Position numbers and translations under genes: made by a program
Origin: Brevibacterium mcbrellneri ATCC 49030
Lineage (GTDB): Bacteria; Actinomycetota; Actinomycetes; Actinomycetales; Brevibacteriaceae
Direction: 5' to 3'
Assembly (NCBI RefSeq): GCF_000178455.1
Contig: NZ_ADNU01000047.1
Coordinates: forward strand, 1-63,391
Length of the DNA stretch: 63,391 nucleotides
Shown here: piece after piece, positions 27,667 to 36,771 of the stretch
Layout: each line of letters opens with the position of its first letter
How positions within the stretch are numbered: position 1 is the first letter of the stretch
The notes under the pieces: model-generated
Told to the model about the DNA's origin: nothing
What the model saw: only the letters and a program-made list of their open reading frames with translations
Databases searched by the model: none

Positions 27667-29880
27667 ATGCCTGGACCAGCAGACACCCTGTTCGACCACT
27701 TCGTTCACACACGTGAGCAGAAAACTGCGTTTTCAAACCTGGGGCTGAGCACAGTCGACCAGGTGCTGAGGCACGTTCCCCGAACCTACCTGTTCCCCGG
27801 TGAGCTCACCCCCATGGAAGAACTCGAACCGGACACTACAGCTGTCGTTCTGGGCAAGGTACTCTCCGTAGACCTGATCAGGCTGAGGGATCGCAAACGC
27901 TCGCTGACCAAGGTGAAGCTTGGGGGTCGATACACGGCGGTTCATCTGACATTCTTCAACATGCCGTGGTTGGCGAAGAACCTGGAACTCGGACAGAACC
28001 TCGCGGTTTCCGGAAAAGTCGTTGACACCCAGTACGGGCGCCAAATTAACCAACCCAGAATCCTGGACAGCAACCTTGAGTTAGACGACGGTGAGTGGGG
28101 CAAGGGCTCGGTGAGCATGCACCAGGAAATGCAGATGACCAAACCCATGCCCATCTACTCCGTCAAAGGAAAAGCCAAACTGTCTACGGTCACACGTGTG
28201 ATCCACCGGATGCTCGACCGCTTGCCCTTAGAAGCGTTTGAAGACACCATGCCGCAACACGTGCGGAGTGAGATGGGGCTGTACTCGTACAAAGAAGCAC
28301 TGGAAGGTATCCACCGGCCACGCGACAAAGCCCAGCTGCAGCAGGCCCGCGAATGGTTCGCATTTGAAGAAGCATTCGCGCTCCAAAGCTACATGCTCAG
28401 CAACAAGCAGGTTCATGAAAAGGAAGCCGCCCCCGTGCTAGCCGGGGCGGCCATGGGCAAGCTGGATCAGTTCGACCAACACCAGACTTTTGAACTCACC
28501 CGGTCACAAAAACAAGCGGGCACAGAGATCTCCCGTGACCTGGTGCGCTCAACGCCCATGAACCGGCTTTTACACGGTGACGTGGGTTCCGGAAAAACAC
28601 TCGTGGCTCTGCGAGCCATGTTGCAGGCGGTGGACTCTGGGTACCAAGCGGCCCTTTTAGCTCCTACTGAAATTCTGGCCACTCAACACGTGGGAAGCCT
28701 GCGCTCGCTCTTAGGGGAGCTCGCCTCGGACGGGTTTACCGACGGAGTGCGAATTGAACTTCTCACCGGTTCCATGTCCGGGCGCGAACGCAAGCGCGTG
28801 GCCACCGAACTCGCCGCGGGAATCGTGGACATTGTCGTGGGAACACACACGCTCCTGTCCGACACCACCATCTTCGACAAACTCGGGCTCGTCGTGATCG
28901 ATGAGCAACACCGGTTCGGTGTTGAACAGCGCGAGCAGCTACGAGAAAAAGGCGGCGGGAAGGTTCCACACACGCTGGTCATGACCGCAACCCCCATTCC
29001 GCGCACCGTGGCGTTGACGGTGTATTCGGACTTGGACGTGAGCACCCTGCGGGAGCTGCCCGGTGGCCCCAAACAGGTGAGTACCCACGTGGTTCCGATG
29101 TACGAAAAGCCCCGGTGGTTTAACCGCGTGTGGGAAGTGGTGTCTGAACAGGTGCAAAGCGGGCACCAAACGTTCGTTGTCACCAGCCGGATCGACTCCG
29201 AAGAAGACCCAGATGCTACGGACGAAGGCAGGTCATCAGGGGCGCACGGCGGGGTTGCTGGGGAGACTGGGGGCTCGGACCCAGGGCGACCTCGGCTCTT
29301 AGGGGTAGAAGAACTTGCAGACAAGCTGCGTTCCCTCCCGGAGTTAAAAGACGTGCGCATCGAAACCCTGCACGGGAAGTCCGAACAAGACGTGAAAGAA
29401 ACCGCCATGCAGCGGTTCAAAGATCACGAGTTCGACGTGCTGGTGGCCACCACGGTGATCGAAGTGGGAGTAGACGTCCACAACGCCCGCGTCATGGTGG
29501 TGTTCGACGCAGACCGGTTCGGGGTGGCACAGCTCCACCAGCTCCGCGGGCGTGTAGGGCGTGACGGCAAACCGGCCATGTGCTTTTTTGTCACCCAGAA
29601 CCGTGAAGACTCCGAATCGAGAGAACGGCTGGAATACGTCGCCTCGACAACGGACGGATTCGCGTTGGCAGAATACGACCTCAAAACCCGCAAAGAGGGC
29701 GACGTTCTGGGCACCAGCCAGTGGGGTGCGGCCCGCCTGCGTTTTGTGTCCATCAAAGACGAAAACCTCATTATGACCGCCCGAAACGCAGCCCAAGGTG
29801 CTCTTCAGGATGATCCGCAACTCGCCCAAAGGTCAGCGCTCGCGCTGTACCTCACCGACATTATGCAGATCGAGGAATAA
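27667..29880 (+). CDS. recG: ATP-dependent DNA helicase RecG
   Basis: Branch-migration helicase that rescues stalled forks. The 737-residue protein starts MPGPADTLFDHF two bases after the DAK gene. It has an OB-fold wedge domain, Walker A GDVGSGKTLVAL, the DEQHRFGV box, TATPIPRTVALT and the motif VI block QLRGRVGRDG. A poorly conserved insertion after TSRIDSEEDPD (about residues 518-550, SSGAHGGVAGETGG ...) holds a CCGAGGT word read as Arg-Pro-Arg. Confidence 0.97.
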   Translation: MPGPADTLFDHFVHTREQKTAFSNLGLSTVDQVLRHVPRTYLFPGELTPMEELEPDTTAVVLGKVLSVDLIRLRDRKRSLTKVKLGGRYTAVHLTFFNMPWLAKNLELGQNLAVSGKVVDTQYGRQINQPRILDSNLELDDGEWGKGSVSMHQEMQMTKPMPIYSVKGKAKLSTVTRVIHRMLDRLPLEAFEDTMPQHVRSEMGLYSYKEALEGIHRPRDKAQLQQAREWFAFEEAFALQSYMLSNKQVHEKEAAPVLAGAAMGKLDQFDQHQTFELTRSQKQAGTEISRDLVRSTPMNRLLHGDVGSGKTLVALRAMLQAVDSGYQAALLAPTEILATQHVGSLRSLLGELASDGFTDGVRIELLTGSMSGRERKRVATELAAGIVDIVVGTHTLLSDTTIFDKLGLVVIDEQHRFGVEQREQLREKGGGKVPHTLVMTATPIPRTVALTVYSDLDVSTLRELPGGPKQVSTHVVPMYEKPRWFNRVWEVVSEQVQSGHQTFVVTSRIDSEEDPDATDEGRSSGAHGGVAGETGGSDPGRPRLLGVEELADKLRSLPELKDVRIETLHGKSEQDVKETAMQRFKDHEFDVLVATTVIEVGVDVHNARVMVVFDADRFGVAQLHQLRGRVGRDGKPAMCFFVTQNREDSESRERLEYVASTTDGFALAEYDLKTRKEGDVLGTSQWGAARLRFVSIKDENLIMTARNAAQGALQDDPQLAQRSALALYLTDIMQIEE

Positions 29881-30426
29881 TTGCGCGTCATAGCCGGAAA
29901 ATATAAGAGCCACGCACTCACCGCGCCGCAGGGAGCGGACACTCGACCCACCTCGGACCGGGTACGCGAATCCCTCTTCGCAACCCTGGACATGCTGGGC
30001 ATGATCGACGGGGCACTGGTCCTGGACTTGTTTGCCGGGTCCGGTGCGTTGGGAATAGAAGCGCTTTCCCGAGGTGCCAGCGACGTTGTGTTTGTTGAGA
30101 AGGCTCACCGCGCTGTGGTCACCGTGAAGAAAAACTTGGCAGCGATAGGGGAGAAGCGCCTGGTTGTGCAGGGGGATGCGACCGCGCCTGCGGTGGCCGG
30201 GGAGTTTGACCTGATCCTGGCTGACCCTCCATACCCCATGGACGAAACTGCTATTACGCGGATGCTCACACGGGCAGAAGCGCTCCTCAAGGACGACTCG
30301 TCGCTCATCGTGGTGGAACGGTCCGCGCGCTCGCCCCAACCAGAACCACCGGAGACTCTGAACCTGTATAAATCAAAAACATACGGGGAAACTGCCATCT
30401 GGATGTACGAGCGGGCTAGGATTTAG
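29881..30426 (+). CDS. rsmD: 16S rRNA (guanine(966)-N(2))-methyltransferase
   Basis: SAM-dependent methylation of G966 in 16S rRNA. The 181-residue protein starts with TTG immediately after the recG stop: MRVIAGKYKSHAL. It has RPTSDRVRESLF, the SAM loop VLDLFAGSGALGIEALSRGA and the catalytic motif LADPPYPM. A CGA-GGT pair in LSRGA is part of a CCGAGGTG word (30069). Confidence 0.94.
   Translation: MRVIAGKYKSHALTAPQGADTRPTSDRVRESLFATLDMLGMIDGALVLDLFAGSGALGIEALSRGASDVVFVEKAHRAVVTVKKNLAAIGEKRLVVQGDATAPAVAGEFDLILADPPYPMDETAITRMLTRAEALLKDDSSLIVVERSARSPQPEPPETLNLYKSKTYGETAIWMYERARI
30417..30422 (+). promoter_or_regulatory. -10 box for leaderless coaD inside the rsmD end
   Basis: TAGGAT lies at -13 to -8 from the coaD ATG at 30430, so coaD can be transcribed separately from rsmD. 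Confidence 0.45.
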
Positions 30427-30429
30427 GGC

Positions 30430-30924
30430 ATGAAGGTAGTGTGCCCTGGATCATATGACCCTGTTACTCGCGGACACATCGACATTGTGGCGCGGGCGGC
30501 CCGCCTGTTCGACCAGGTCGTGATCGCTGTCGTTCACAACCCCAACAAAAACGGGACGTTCAGCGTGAGCGAAAGGCTCGAACTCGTCAAAGCCGGGTTA
30601 CAGGAAGACCCGAGGACCACCTCGGCGGGCAACATTGAATTTGACGACGTCCCCGGCGGACTTCTTGTGGACTACTGCGATTCCATTGGGGCAGTAGGTG
30701 TGGTGAAGGGAATCCGGTCAGGAACCGACTACGCGTACGAACTTCCCATGGCGCACATGAACCGGCACTTGAAGAACATCGAAACCATCTTCATTCCTGG
30801 TGACCCTCTGTACGAACACATTTCCAGTTCACTCGTGCGCGAAGTTCACTCGCTAGGTGGTGACATTGAAGGCCTGGTTCCCGCCGCTGTGCTTGAAGCG
30901 CTCAACGAACGGGCAAAGAAGTAA
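30430..30924 (+). CDS. coaD: Phosphopantetheine adenylyltransferase
   Basis: Fourth step of coenzyme A synthesis. The 164-residue nucleotidyltransferase has CPGSYDPVTRGHIDIVARA with the T-x-G-H signature, HNPNKNGTFSVSERLEL, KGIRSGTDYAYELPMAHMNR and the C-terminal YEHISSSLVREVHSLGGDI. Length and position after rsmD are standard. Confidence 0.96.
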   Translation: MKVVCPGSYDPVTRGHIDIVARAARLFDQVVIAVVHNPNKNGTFSVSERLELVKAGLQEDPRTTSAGNIEFDDVPGGLLVDYCDSIGAVGVVKGIRSGTDYAYELPMAHMNRHLKNIETIFIPGDPLYEHISSSLVREVHSLGGDIEGLVPAAVLEALNERAKK

Positions 30925-31007
30925 GCCAAGTTGAATATGCAGGGATGCGTTCGGTAAACTGGTCAATCGCGTGTCAGTCGGGACCGCTTCCGTCAGGAGG
31001 GTGAGGC

Positions 31008-31517
31008 GTGAAAGAGCTTGTATTAGATCTTCGCTCGCTTGGGCTCTTCAAGAAACCTGGTGAGTGGATCAAGCACACCATGACGGTAGGCGCCCCGGAA
31101 GACCTGCGGAACGAAATGATCGGAGTCCCCACGGGTGACCCCCTGGACATTGAGTTGCAACTCGAAAGTGTCGACGAAGGCATTTATGTCACCGGCACCG
31201 TGAGCGCAACAGCCAAAGGACAGGACGCTCGGACGCTCGAAGACATGACGTTGCCACTGAACGTGGATATAACCGAACTCTTCGTGTACGACCGGCCCCA
31301 AGAGGACGAAGACTCGTACGAGATTGAGAATGGAATGCTCGATCTTGAACCGGCAGTCCGCGATGCTCTGGTGATGAGCTTGCCCTTCAGGCCACTGAAG
31401 TCTGGAGAAGAGGGTGAGTTTCACTACACCGTGGGTGACGTGGAGGAACCGGTTGATGATACCGATCCGCGATGGTCTACACTAAAGAGTTTGTTGACTG
31501 AAGAGAAAGAGAGCTAG
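31008..31517 (+). CDS. DUF177/YceD protein
   Basis: A 169-residue protein starting with GTG behind AGGAGGGTGAGGC. The family hallmarks are the N-terminal [17 protein letters not shown], the acidic middle, and the central cysteine-less variant [12 protein letters not shown], ending [14 protein letters not shown]. YceD/DUF177 is nearly always directly upstream of rpmF and affects 23S rRNA maturation in other bacteria. The two genes are two bases apart. Confidence 0.92.
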   Translation: MKELVLDLRSLGLFKKPGEWIKHTMTVGAPEDLRNEMIGVPTGDPLDIELQLESVDEGIYVTGTVSATAKGQDARTLEDMTLPLNVDITELFVYDRPQEDEDSYEIENGMLDLEPAVRDALVMSLPFRPLKSGEEGEFHYTVGDVEEPVDDTDPRWSTLKSLLTEEKES

Positions 31518-31519
31518 AC

Positions 31520-31723
31520 GTGGCTGTTCCAAAGCGAAAGATGTCGCGCAGCAACACCCGCCACCGTCGTTCGCAGTGGAAGGCAAAGGCACCTGCCCTT
31601 GTTAAGACTGTGGAGAACGGTCGCGTTGTGTACTCGCGCCCACACCAGGCCCGCGTAGTTGAAGACTCCGCAGGTACCCCGCTGTTCCTTGAGTACAAGG
31701 GACGCAAGGTAGCTGACGCCTGA
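31520..31723 (+). CDS. rpmF: 50S ribosomal protein L32
   Basis: A 67-residue basic protein starting with [23 protein letters not shown]. There are no zinc-binding cysteines (C- form), as common in actinobacteria for one of two L32 paralogues, which may bear on zinc economy. It stands between DUF177 and rnc. Confidence 0.96.
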   Translation: MAVPKRKMSRSNTRHRRSQWKAKAPALVKTVENGRVVYSRPHQARVVEDSAGTPLFLEYKGRKVADA

Positions 31724-31733
31724 GCGACTACCT

Positions 31734-32426
31734 ATGAGCGAACTTAACAAGCGTCTCGGGGTCGACATTGACCCCGAGACGCTTCGTCTTTCTCTGACCC
31801 ACCGTTCATATGCGTTTGAAAACGGTGGTATCCCCACCAATGAGCGGCTTGAGTTCTTAGGGGATGCGGTTCTGCAGCTCAAGACCACCAAATGGTTGTT
31901 TGACCACAACACGGAGGCCTCTGAAGGTCGGTTGGCTAAGATGCGTTCCGCGGTTGTGAACTCGCGTGCCTTAGCTGGGGTTGCGCGCACGTATGGGATC
32001 GGCGAGTTCCTGCTCTTGGGAAACGGTGAAGAACGCACCGGTGGCCGCGACAAGGACTCGATCCTGGCCGACACCGTTGAGGCCATCATTGGTGCCTGCT
32101 ATGTGTCACAGGGTCCTGATGCCGCGAACGCTTTAGTTGAGCGCCTGGTTGGGCCGCTTCTTGAAGACGCCGTGAACCTGGGCGCGGGCATGGACTACAA
32201 GACCACGTTGCAGGAAGCTGCAGCGGACCTGAGCCTGGGTGCCGTGCATTACGACGTCACCGGTGAGGGCCCGGATCACGCGCGAGTGTTCACCGCTGTG
32301 GCGTATTTAGGTGAAACGCGGTGGGCTTCCGGTGAAGGCACGTCGAAGAAAAACGCTGAACTTGTGGCCGCGGAAATTGCGGTGAAAAAGATTCTCGAAA
32401 AGTACCCCGGGTGGCACCGGAACTAG
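31734..32426 (+). CDS. rnc: Ribonuclease III
   Basis: Double-strand RNase for rRNA and mRNA processing. The 230-residue protein contains LTHRSYAFENGGIPTNERLEFLGDAVLQL with the RNase III signature (catalytic acid residues), a second acidic site in DTVEAIIGACYVSQG and a C-terminal double-stranded RNA-binding domain (DYKTTLQEAAADLSL ... SKKNAELVAAEIAVKKIL). Confidence 0.97.
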   Translation: MSELNKRLGVDIDPETLRLSLTHRSYAFENGGIPTNERLEFLGDAVLQLKTTKWLFDHNTEASEGRLAKMRSAVVNSRALAGVARTYGIGEFLLLGNGEERTGGRDKDSILADTVEAIIGACYVSQGPDAANALVERLVGPLLEDAVNLGAGMDYKTTLQEAAADLSLGAVHYDVTGEGPDHARVFTAVAYLGETRWASGEGTSKKNAELVAAEIAVKKILEKYPGWHRN

Positions 32427-32456
32427 TGGCTGGGCACGCAAAGGAGCGGGGCCTGA

Positions 32457-33446
32457 ATGCCTGAACTTCCTGAAGTAGAGTCCGTGCGCCAAGGTCTTTC
32501 TGTCTGGCTCACAGACGCCACCATCACCCGTGCCCAGGTGCTCGACGCGCGGATACTGGGGACCACCTCGGCTAGGAATGTGCCCATAGAGCGGGTGGCG
32601 AGTTTTGAACGCGCGCTGGAGGGCGTGCGAATTGTGTCAGTTGAGCGGCGCGGAAAGTACATGTGGATGCCGTTGGCTGTTGGCGGGCTGGTAGGTGGCG
32701 GGCTGGTTAGTGACGGTGAGGCCCGCGACGGTGAGGCCGCCGAGGTGGATGAGTGGGCGCTTGCCATGCACCTGGGGATGAGCGGGCAGGCCAGGATTCA
32801 CGAGGCGGAGGATCCGTTGCACCCGCACACGCGGGCGGTGTTTGACGTGGCTGGGCCAGCTGGGGTGGGACAGATACGGTTCGTGGATCAGCGTATTTTT
32901 GGTCACCTGGGTGTTGAGCGTCTGGTGCTTGGTGTTGCCGGTACGCCTGGCGCTACTGGTACGGCCGGTGAGCGTCGCTTGGTGGCGGAGTCGGCGCGTG
33001 GGGCGGGCCTGGATCCGTTTGAGGTTGGCTTTTCGGTGCCGATGGTGGCTCGCGCAATTGCGCGCAAGAATGTGGCGATAAAATCGGCTCTGCTGGACCA
33101 GCGCGTGGTCAGTGGTGTGGGCAATATTTACGCTGACGAGGCGTTGTTCGAAGCGGGCGTACACCCGGCGGCGCGGGCTTCGCGGTTGCGGATTTCGCGG
33201 ATTGAGCGGGTGCTGGAGGCTGCCCGTGATGTGATGGCGCGTGCCTTGGAGGTGGGTGGCACCAGTTTTGACGCGCTGTATGTCAATGTCAACGGCGAGT
33301 CTGGGTATTTTGAGCGGTCGCTACAGGTGTATGGCCGGGAAGGCCAGCCGTGTGTGCGCTGCTCGACACCCATTACGCGGGTTGTGCTGGGTGGGCGGTC
33401 GACGCACGTGTGTGTGAAGTGTCAGAAACCGCAGCGGGTGTGTTAG
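32457..33446 (+). CDS. mutM: Formamidopyrimidine-DNA glycosylase
   Basis: Removes 8-oxoguanine and other oxidised purines. The 329-residue protein begins with the catalytic PELPEVESVRQGL, keeps SVERRGKYMW, GVGNIYADEALF and a C-terminal zinc finger C-x2-C-x16-C-x2-C (CVRCSTPI ... HVCVKCQ). Compared with the usual ~280 residues it has two extra low-complexity loops: GGLVGGGLVSDGEARDGEAAE (about residues 75-95, holding a CCGAGGTG word) and GVAGTPGATGTAGERRLV. Its 3' end overlaps the histidine kinase gene on the other strand by 74 bases. Confidence 0.96.
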   Translation: MPELPEVESVRQGLSVWLTDATITRAQVLDARILGTTSARNVPIERVASFERALEGVRIVSVERRGKYMWMPLAVGGLVGGGLVSDGEARDGEAAEVDEWALAMHLGMSGQARIHEAEDPLHPHTRAVFDVAGPAGVGQIRFVDQRIFGHLGVERLVLGVAGTPGATGTAGERRLVAESARGAGLDPFEVGFSVPMVARAIARKNVAIKSALLDQRVVSGVGNIYADEALFEAGVHPAARASRLRISRIERVLEAARDVMARALEVGGTSFDALYVNVNGESGYFERSLQVYGREGQPCVRCSTPITRVVLGGRSTHVCVKCQKPQRVC

Positions 33447-34605
33447 ACGGTGTGGGCGACTGCCCAGGTGTGTTGAGCGGCACGGTGGCTGTGACGGTGA
33501 ACGACTCTGGTGTTGTGTGAAAGTCGGCGGTGCCGTTGAGCATAGTCACGCGGCGTTCAACGGAGAACGCCGTGGTGGTAGGCGGCGTGTATTTTTCTGG
33601 CCGAGGTGTTAGCTGGCGGGGCGTGTTCTGTGCCGTGATCAGGAGGTTGGGGCCGTCGCATGTGACGTCGAGTGTTGCCGATTGGTCATTGATGTCGCCG
33701 TGTTTGAGGATGTTGGTGGCGAGTTCTGTCAGCAGTAGCCCTACACCCGCTGTGAGCTGCGGTGGGCAAGGCTGGTCGGTGACTGCGCTGGTGATGCGAA
33801 TGGGACGTTGAGCCGCTGAGAACGCTTCACGGATGTCGTCGCACACGGTTTCGACAGCATGGCTGAGGGCGACTGTGTTCGTGGTGGTGGAGTGTAGTCC
33901 TGCTAACAAGGAGCGCAGGTTTTGTTGGTTAGTTCTGTTGGCTAACAGGATTTCTGTGATGTCTTGATTGAGTTCGCTTCCTGGTTCCGTTTTGCTCAGA
34001 GCGTTTCTGAGCATGAAGTTTTCTTTTGTGAGCCCGTGTGACACGGTGTCGTGTGCGTCAAGCGCGAATTGGTTGCGTAGGTCAGCTTCGCGACGTTCGG
34101 ATTCCGCGGCTTGGGCGGCTGCGTCTGCAATGAGCCGGGTGATTCGTTGTTCTGTGGTTCCTGCAGCCCAGCCAAGGGTGCTTGCTAACACGAAAGTGCC
34201 TATTGAGATTGCGCAGTGGAAGAACGAATAGTACTCAGACCCGATGAGCAGGTACGCGTTGAGAGCGACAAGGGACGCGAAAGGCAGGGATGTTAGTTTC
34301 CAGCGTTTGTAGGTGAGCAGTACGGCGCCGGCAACTGATAGCGCTAGGTCGTTGATCACTGCGTTAGCTGTGAGCCCCACTGTCAGTGTGATTGAAACTG
34401 CGGTGATGATGAGTGCAACCGTGCGGGGAAAGTATGGGAGGGCAATGATGAGTAGGCCAAAAGCGATATCAAGCTGAGCGTTGAGGTCCGTGAGAAGCTC
34501 GAACGAAGATGGTGCCCCAATGAAGAGTCCTACGATTAGAGTCGCCAGACGTATGTAGGGGTCGATGACTCTGGGGCCACACAAAGCGCGGGTCGTGGCA
34601 CTCAT
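33373..34605 (-). CDS. Membrane histidine kinase (NarL/DesK-type)
   Basis: A 410-residue sensor starting behind GGGGAG. Residues ~15-150 contain four to six hydrophobic helices. A short coiled region leads to the phospho-acceptor box FALDAHDTVSHGL (H185), as in HisKA_3 kinases, and then an ATPase domain with N-box TELATNILKHG; the glycine-rich lid (TTAFSVERRVTMLNG) is degenerate. The last ~35 residues are a Pro/Ser/Thr tail that overlaps mutM. No response regulator is adjacent, but one of the matching NarL/LuxR class closes the neighbouring cassette (39194-39835). It diverges from the secreted protein gene at 34731. Confidence 0.88.
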   Translation of the reverse strand: MSATTRALCGPRVIDPYIRLATLIVGLFIGAPSSFELLTDLNAQLDIAFGLLIIALPYFPRTVALIITAVSITLTVGLTANAVINDLALSVAGAVLLTYKRWKLTSLPFASLVALNAYLLIGSEYYSFFHCAISIGTFVLASTLGWAAGTTEQRITRLIADAAAQAAESERREADLRNQFALDAHDTVSHGLTKENFMLRNALSKTEPGSELNQDITEILLANRTNQQNLRSLLAGLHSTTTNTVALSHAVETVCDDIREAFSAAQRPIRITSAVTDQPCPPQLTAGVGLLLTELATNILKHGDINDQSATLDVTCDGPNLLITAQNTPRQLTPRPEKYTPPTTTAFSVERRVTMLNGTADFHTTPESFTVTATVPLNTPGQSPTPSNTPAAVSDTSHTRASTAHPAQPA

Positions 34606-34641
34606 GTAATCTCCCCGGAAGTGATCAAAAAATATACGTTA

Positions 34642-34705
34642 AATGACGGATGTGAGAGTCATTTCGTGATCAGTACTTTCAAAGTGTGACCTGTTCAGAG
34701 GTTAC
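34642..34705. promoter_or_regulatory. Inverted repeats between kinase and secreted-protein genes
   Basis: Two elements lie in the 125-base divergent gap. AATGAC (34642-34647) pairs with GTCATT (34658-34663). GTGACCT (34686-34692) pairs with AGGTTAC (34699-34705) with one mismatch across a 6-base spacer. TGATCA also occurs twice (34622-34627 and 34667-34672). These are candidate sites for the cassette's own response regulator. Confidence 0.35.
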
Positions 34706-34730
34706 GTAAGTACTTCACTTTGGAGCTCTC

Positions 34731-35492
34731 ATGAAGAAAACACCTTTCCTCGTGTCCACCAGCATAGTCGCGTTGCTTGTTGGCAGTGTTTTTAGTGGAC
34801 CGGCTCATGCAACGACAAAAGACTCGTCGATGAGTACAGAAGAAGCAGTTGAACGTCTTGTTGAACTGAATCCGGGAACCACGGAAGAAGAAATGAGTGC
34901 CGGGCTTCGCGAGTATGCGGAAGAAAACGGTCAAAGCTATGAGCAAGTCGTTGATGACGCGCTCCAGGCTGCTGAAGAAGAGGAAGCTCAGTGGCAGAAA
35001 GATAAAGCAGAGTACGAGTTCGATAGAGAAACCCGTGCTGCGAAAGCAGTTGGAAAGCTACCCAGAGTGGACGTTGGGGGCGACATTTTTTATAACCCGG
35101 CATCCACAGTAGGTATTCAACACGGCCACGTTGGGATTTACGCGGTAAATGATTATATCGTCGAAGCGCCTGGCATAGGGAAGCTGAGCCACCGTGTCCA
35201 TCACAGTACGGTGAAAGTGTATAAGACCAGTCAACTTCTATATGTAAAAATCACTGAAACGCGGCGCCGGAGTGCCGGAAAGTATGCTCGAGATAAACTT
35301 CAGAAAAAGCCATATAGAAAGAACTTTGCAGTAAATAAAGATCCCTACGCTGACCGGATGAACTGCTCGCAACTGGTCTGGGCTGCTTATAAGAACAGTG
35401 TGAAGGTTGATCTTGATGGTAACGGCGGTCCCGGTGTCTATCCTAAAGACATAGTTAAATCTACTAAGACCAAGACTTGGAGAACTTACTGA
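34731..35492 (+). CDS. Secreted papain-like (NlpC/P60 superfamily, YiiX/C92-like) protein
   Basis: A 253-residue exported protein behind TTGGAGCTCTC. The signal peptide is KKTPFLVSTSIVALLVGSV with a probable AHA cleavage site near residue 27. Residues 35-105 are acidic and helical (EEAVERLVELNPGTTEEEMS). From 115 on comes a papain-like fold of the permuted type: GDIFYNPAS, the conserved histidine in IQHGHVGIY (H131/H133), and the likely nucleophile in MNCSQLVWAAY (C212), then LDGNGGPGVYPKDI. Relatives cleave peptide or lipid amide bonds in the envelope. Substrate unknown. First gene of the cassette that continues with the three lipoproteins and the response regulator. Confidence 0.75.
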   Translation: MKKTPFLVSTSIVALLVGSVFSGPAHATTKDSSMSTEEAVERLVELNPGTTEEEMSAGLREYAEENGQSYEQVVDDALQAAEEEEAQWQKDKAEYEFDRETRAAKAVGKLPRVDVGGDIFYNPASTVGIQHGHVGIYAVNDYIVEAPGIGKLSHRVHHSTVKVYKTSQLLYVKITETRRRSAGKYARDKLQKKPYRKNFAVNKDPYADRMNCSQLVWAAYKNSVKVDLDGNGGPGVYPKDIVKSTKTKTWRTY

Positions 35493-35566
35493 CCTCTGAA
35501 CCGGCTGTGGCGTCATGGCTATTCTGGCGCCACAGTTCTCACGTATTTAGAAAGATAGTAAGCACT

Positions 35567-36754
35567 ATGAAAAGGTCGATCGCCTCTGTATGTGTTGTGG
35601 GGCTTGTTGCTGCTGGTTTGTCGGGGTGCTCGTGGTTTGACCGTTCGGGTGTGGTGGTCGGCGAGGACGAATTCCACATCACAGAAGATACTCTTTTTGC
35701 AACGCAGCTGAGTCCGATTTATCAGGAAATGGACACAGCTCCAGGAATTAACACAAGTTATTTAGTCACGTTTGACCGGGACGGCTCTGTTCAAGCGTTG
35801 AAGATTCACCCTATGGCAATTGGTGTGCCGATTTGGCAGGGTGACACTCTTGTCGCGGTGGATCGGAAGTTTGACTATTTCGTCACAGACAAGGTGCTCA
35901 TGATTGACCATCCGAAGGTGGAAGTGATGACGAATATCGTCGCCAGTTCAACTACGGATGAGGTTTTTGCGCTGATGAATGATGGTGATACTGAGGATGG
36001 GTATAAGACGAGCGTCGAAACTTTGACTCAAGGAGGCCACACGACCACGAAACTCGACGGTGCTTACCTCATGACGTCGGAATGTGACGGCGTTTTGTAC
36101 GGCATTGGTGATGCGGAAGGACGCGTCGTCGCGCGGGCTCCGAAAGAACTAGGGGACCACGTAACAGCTTTGGTGCAGGCCAGTGGAACGGCTAACCATC
36201 AGGAACACGTCATTTCATATCAACGGACTCATGAAGGTGAAGGGTCGGCAACCCCATTACCGTGTTTCACCGATTCGATTGCGAGCCTAGCATTAGACGT
36301 ATCGGAACCTGACCGCCCGGTTACGCTTACTGGATCTGTGCGTGTGAGAAACGTTCGCGATGGGTCCCACCACGATGTAGTTCTGCGCAACCCCGACGGT
36401 ACAAGGTACGAAACTTACATTGAGGCGCCGAACTACGATTTGAAAAGTGTATCTGGGCGAAGCTTCAACTGGCTGAACAATGACGGAGTCTACTGGCGGA
36501 CGAATATTGATACGGGTGTGACCGAGAAGTTGTTTCAGATTCAGGAGTCGGAGCAGTTTTTTGCGGTTGGTATCGCTGCTTTCTCGCCTGAGGGTATTCA
36601 TTATTTGTATGAGGGTGATGACGGTACCGTGATTAAGTCGTTTAGTAAGGAGGATGGGTCGTTAATTCGGACGTTGGAGGTTCCTGGGTTTGACACGATC
36701 ACGGCGCGTACTCGGCAGCACTGGGGTCTAGCGGTTTCACCGAATGTCCCGTAA
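35567..36754 (+). CDS. Lipoprotein paralogue 1 of unknown function
   Basis: A 395-residue lipoprotein starting MKRSIASVCVVG; lipobox GLVAAGLSGC places the lipid on Cys21. The mature part is a run of short beta-strand-like segments (SYLVTFDRDGSVQALKI, GDTLVAVDRKFDYFVTD, GIHYLYEGDDGTVIKSF) that could form a beta-propeller; I recognise no named family. Paired cysteines (SECDGVLYG; PLPCFTD) may form a disulphide. The start is the ATG just before the lysine-rich signal; the open frame upstream overlaps the preceding stop. Unlike in its neighbours, no CCGAGGT word occurs. Confidence 0.85.
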   Translation: MKRSIASVCVVGLVAAGLSGCSWFDRSGVVVGEDEFHITEDTLFATQLSPIYQEMDTAPGINTSYLVTFDRDGSVQALKIHPMAIGVPIWQGDTLVAVDRKFDYFVTDKVLMIDHPKVEVMTNIVASSTTDEVFALMNDGDTEDGYKTSVETLTQGGHTTTKLDGAYLMTSECDGVLYGIGDAEGRVVARAPKELGDHVTALVQASGTANHQEHVISYQRTHEGEGSATPLPCFTDSIASLALDVSEPDRPVTLTGSVRVRNVRDGSHHDVVLRNPDGTRYETYIEAPNYDLKSVSGRSFNWLNNDGVYWRTNIDTGVTEKLFQIQESEQFFAVGIAAFSPEGIHYLYEGDDGTVIKSFSKEDGSLIRTLEVPGFDTITARTRQHWGLAVSPNVP

Positions 36755-36771
36755 AAGTGGAGTCTTGTGTG

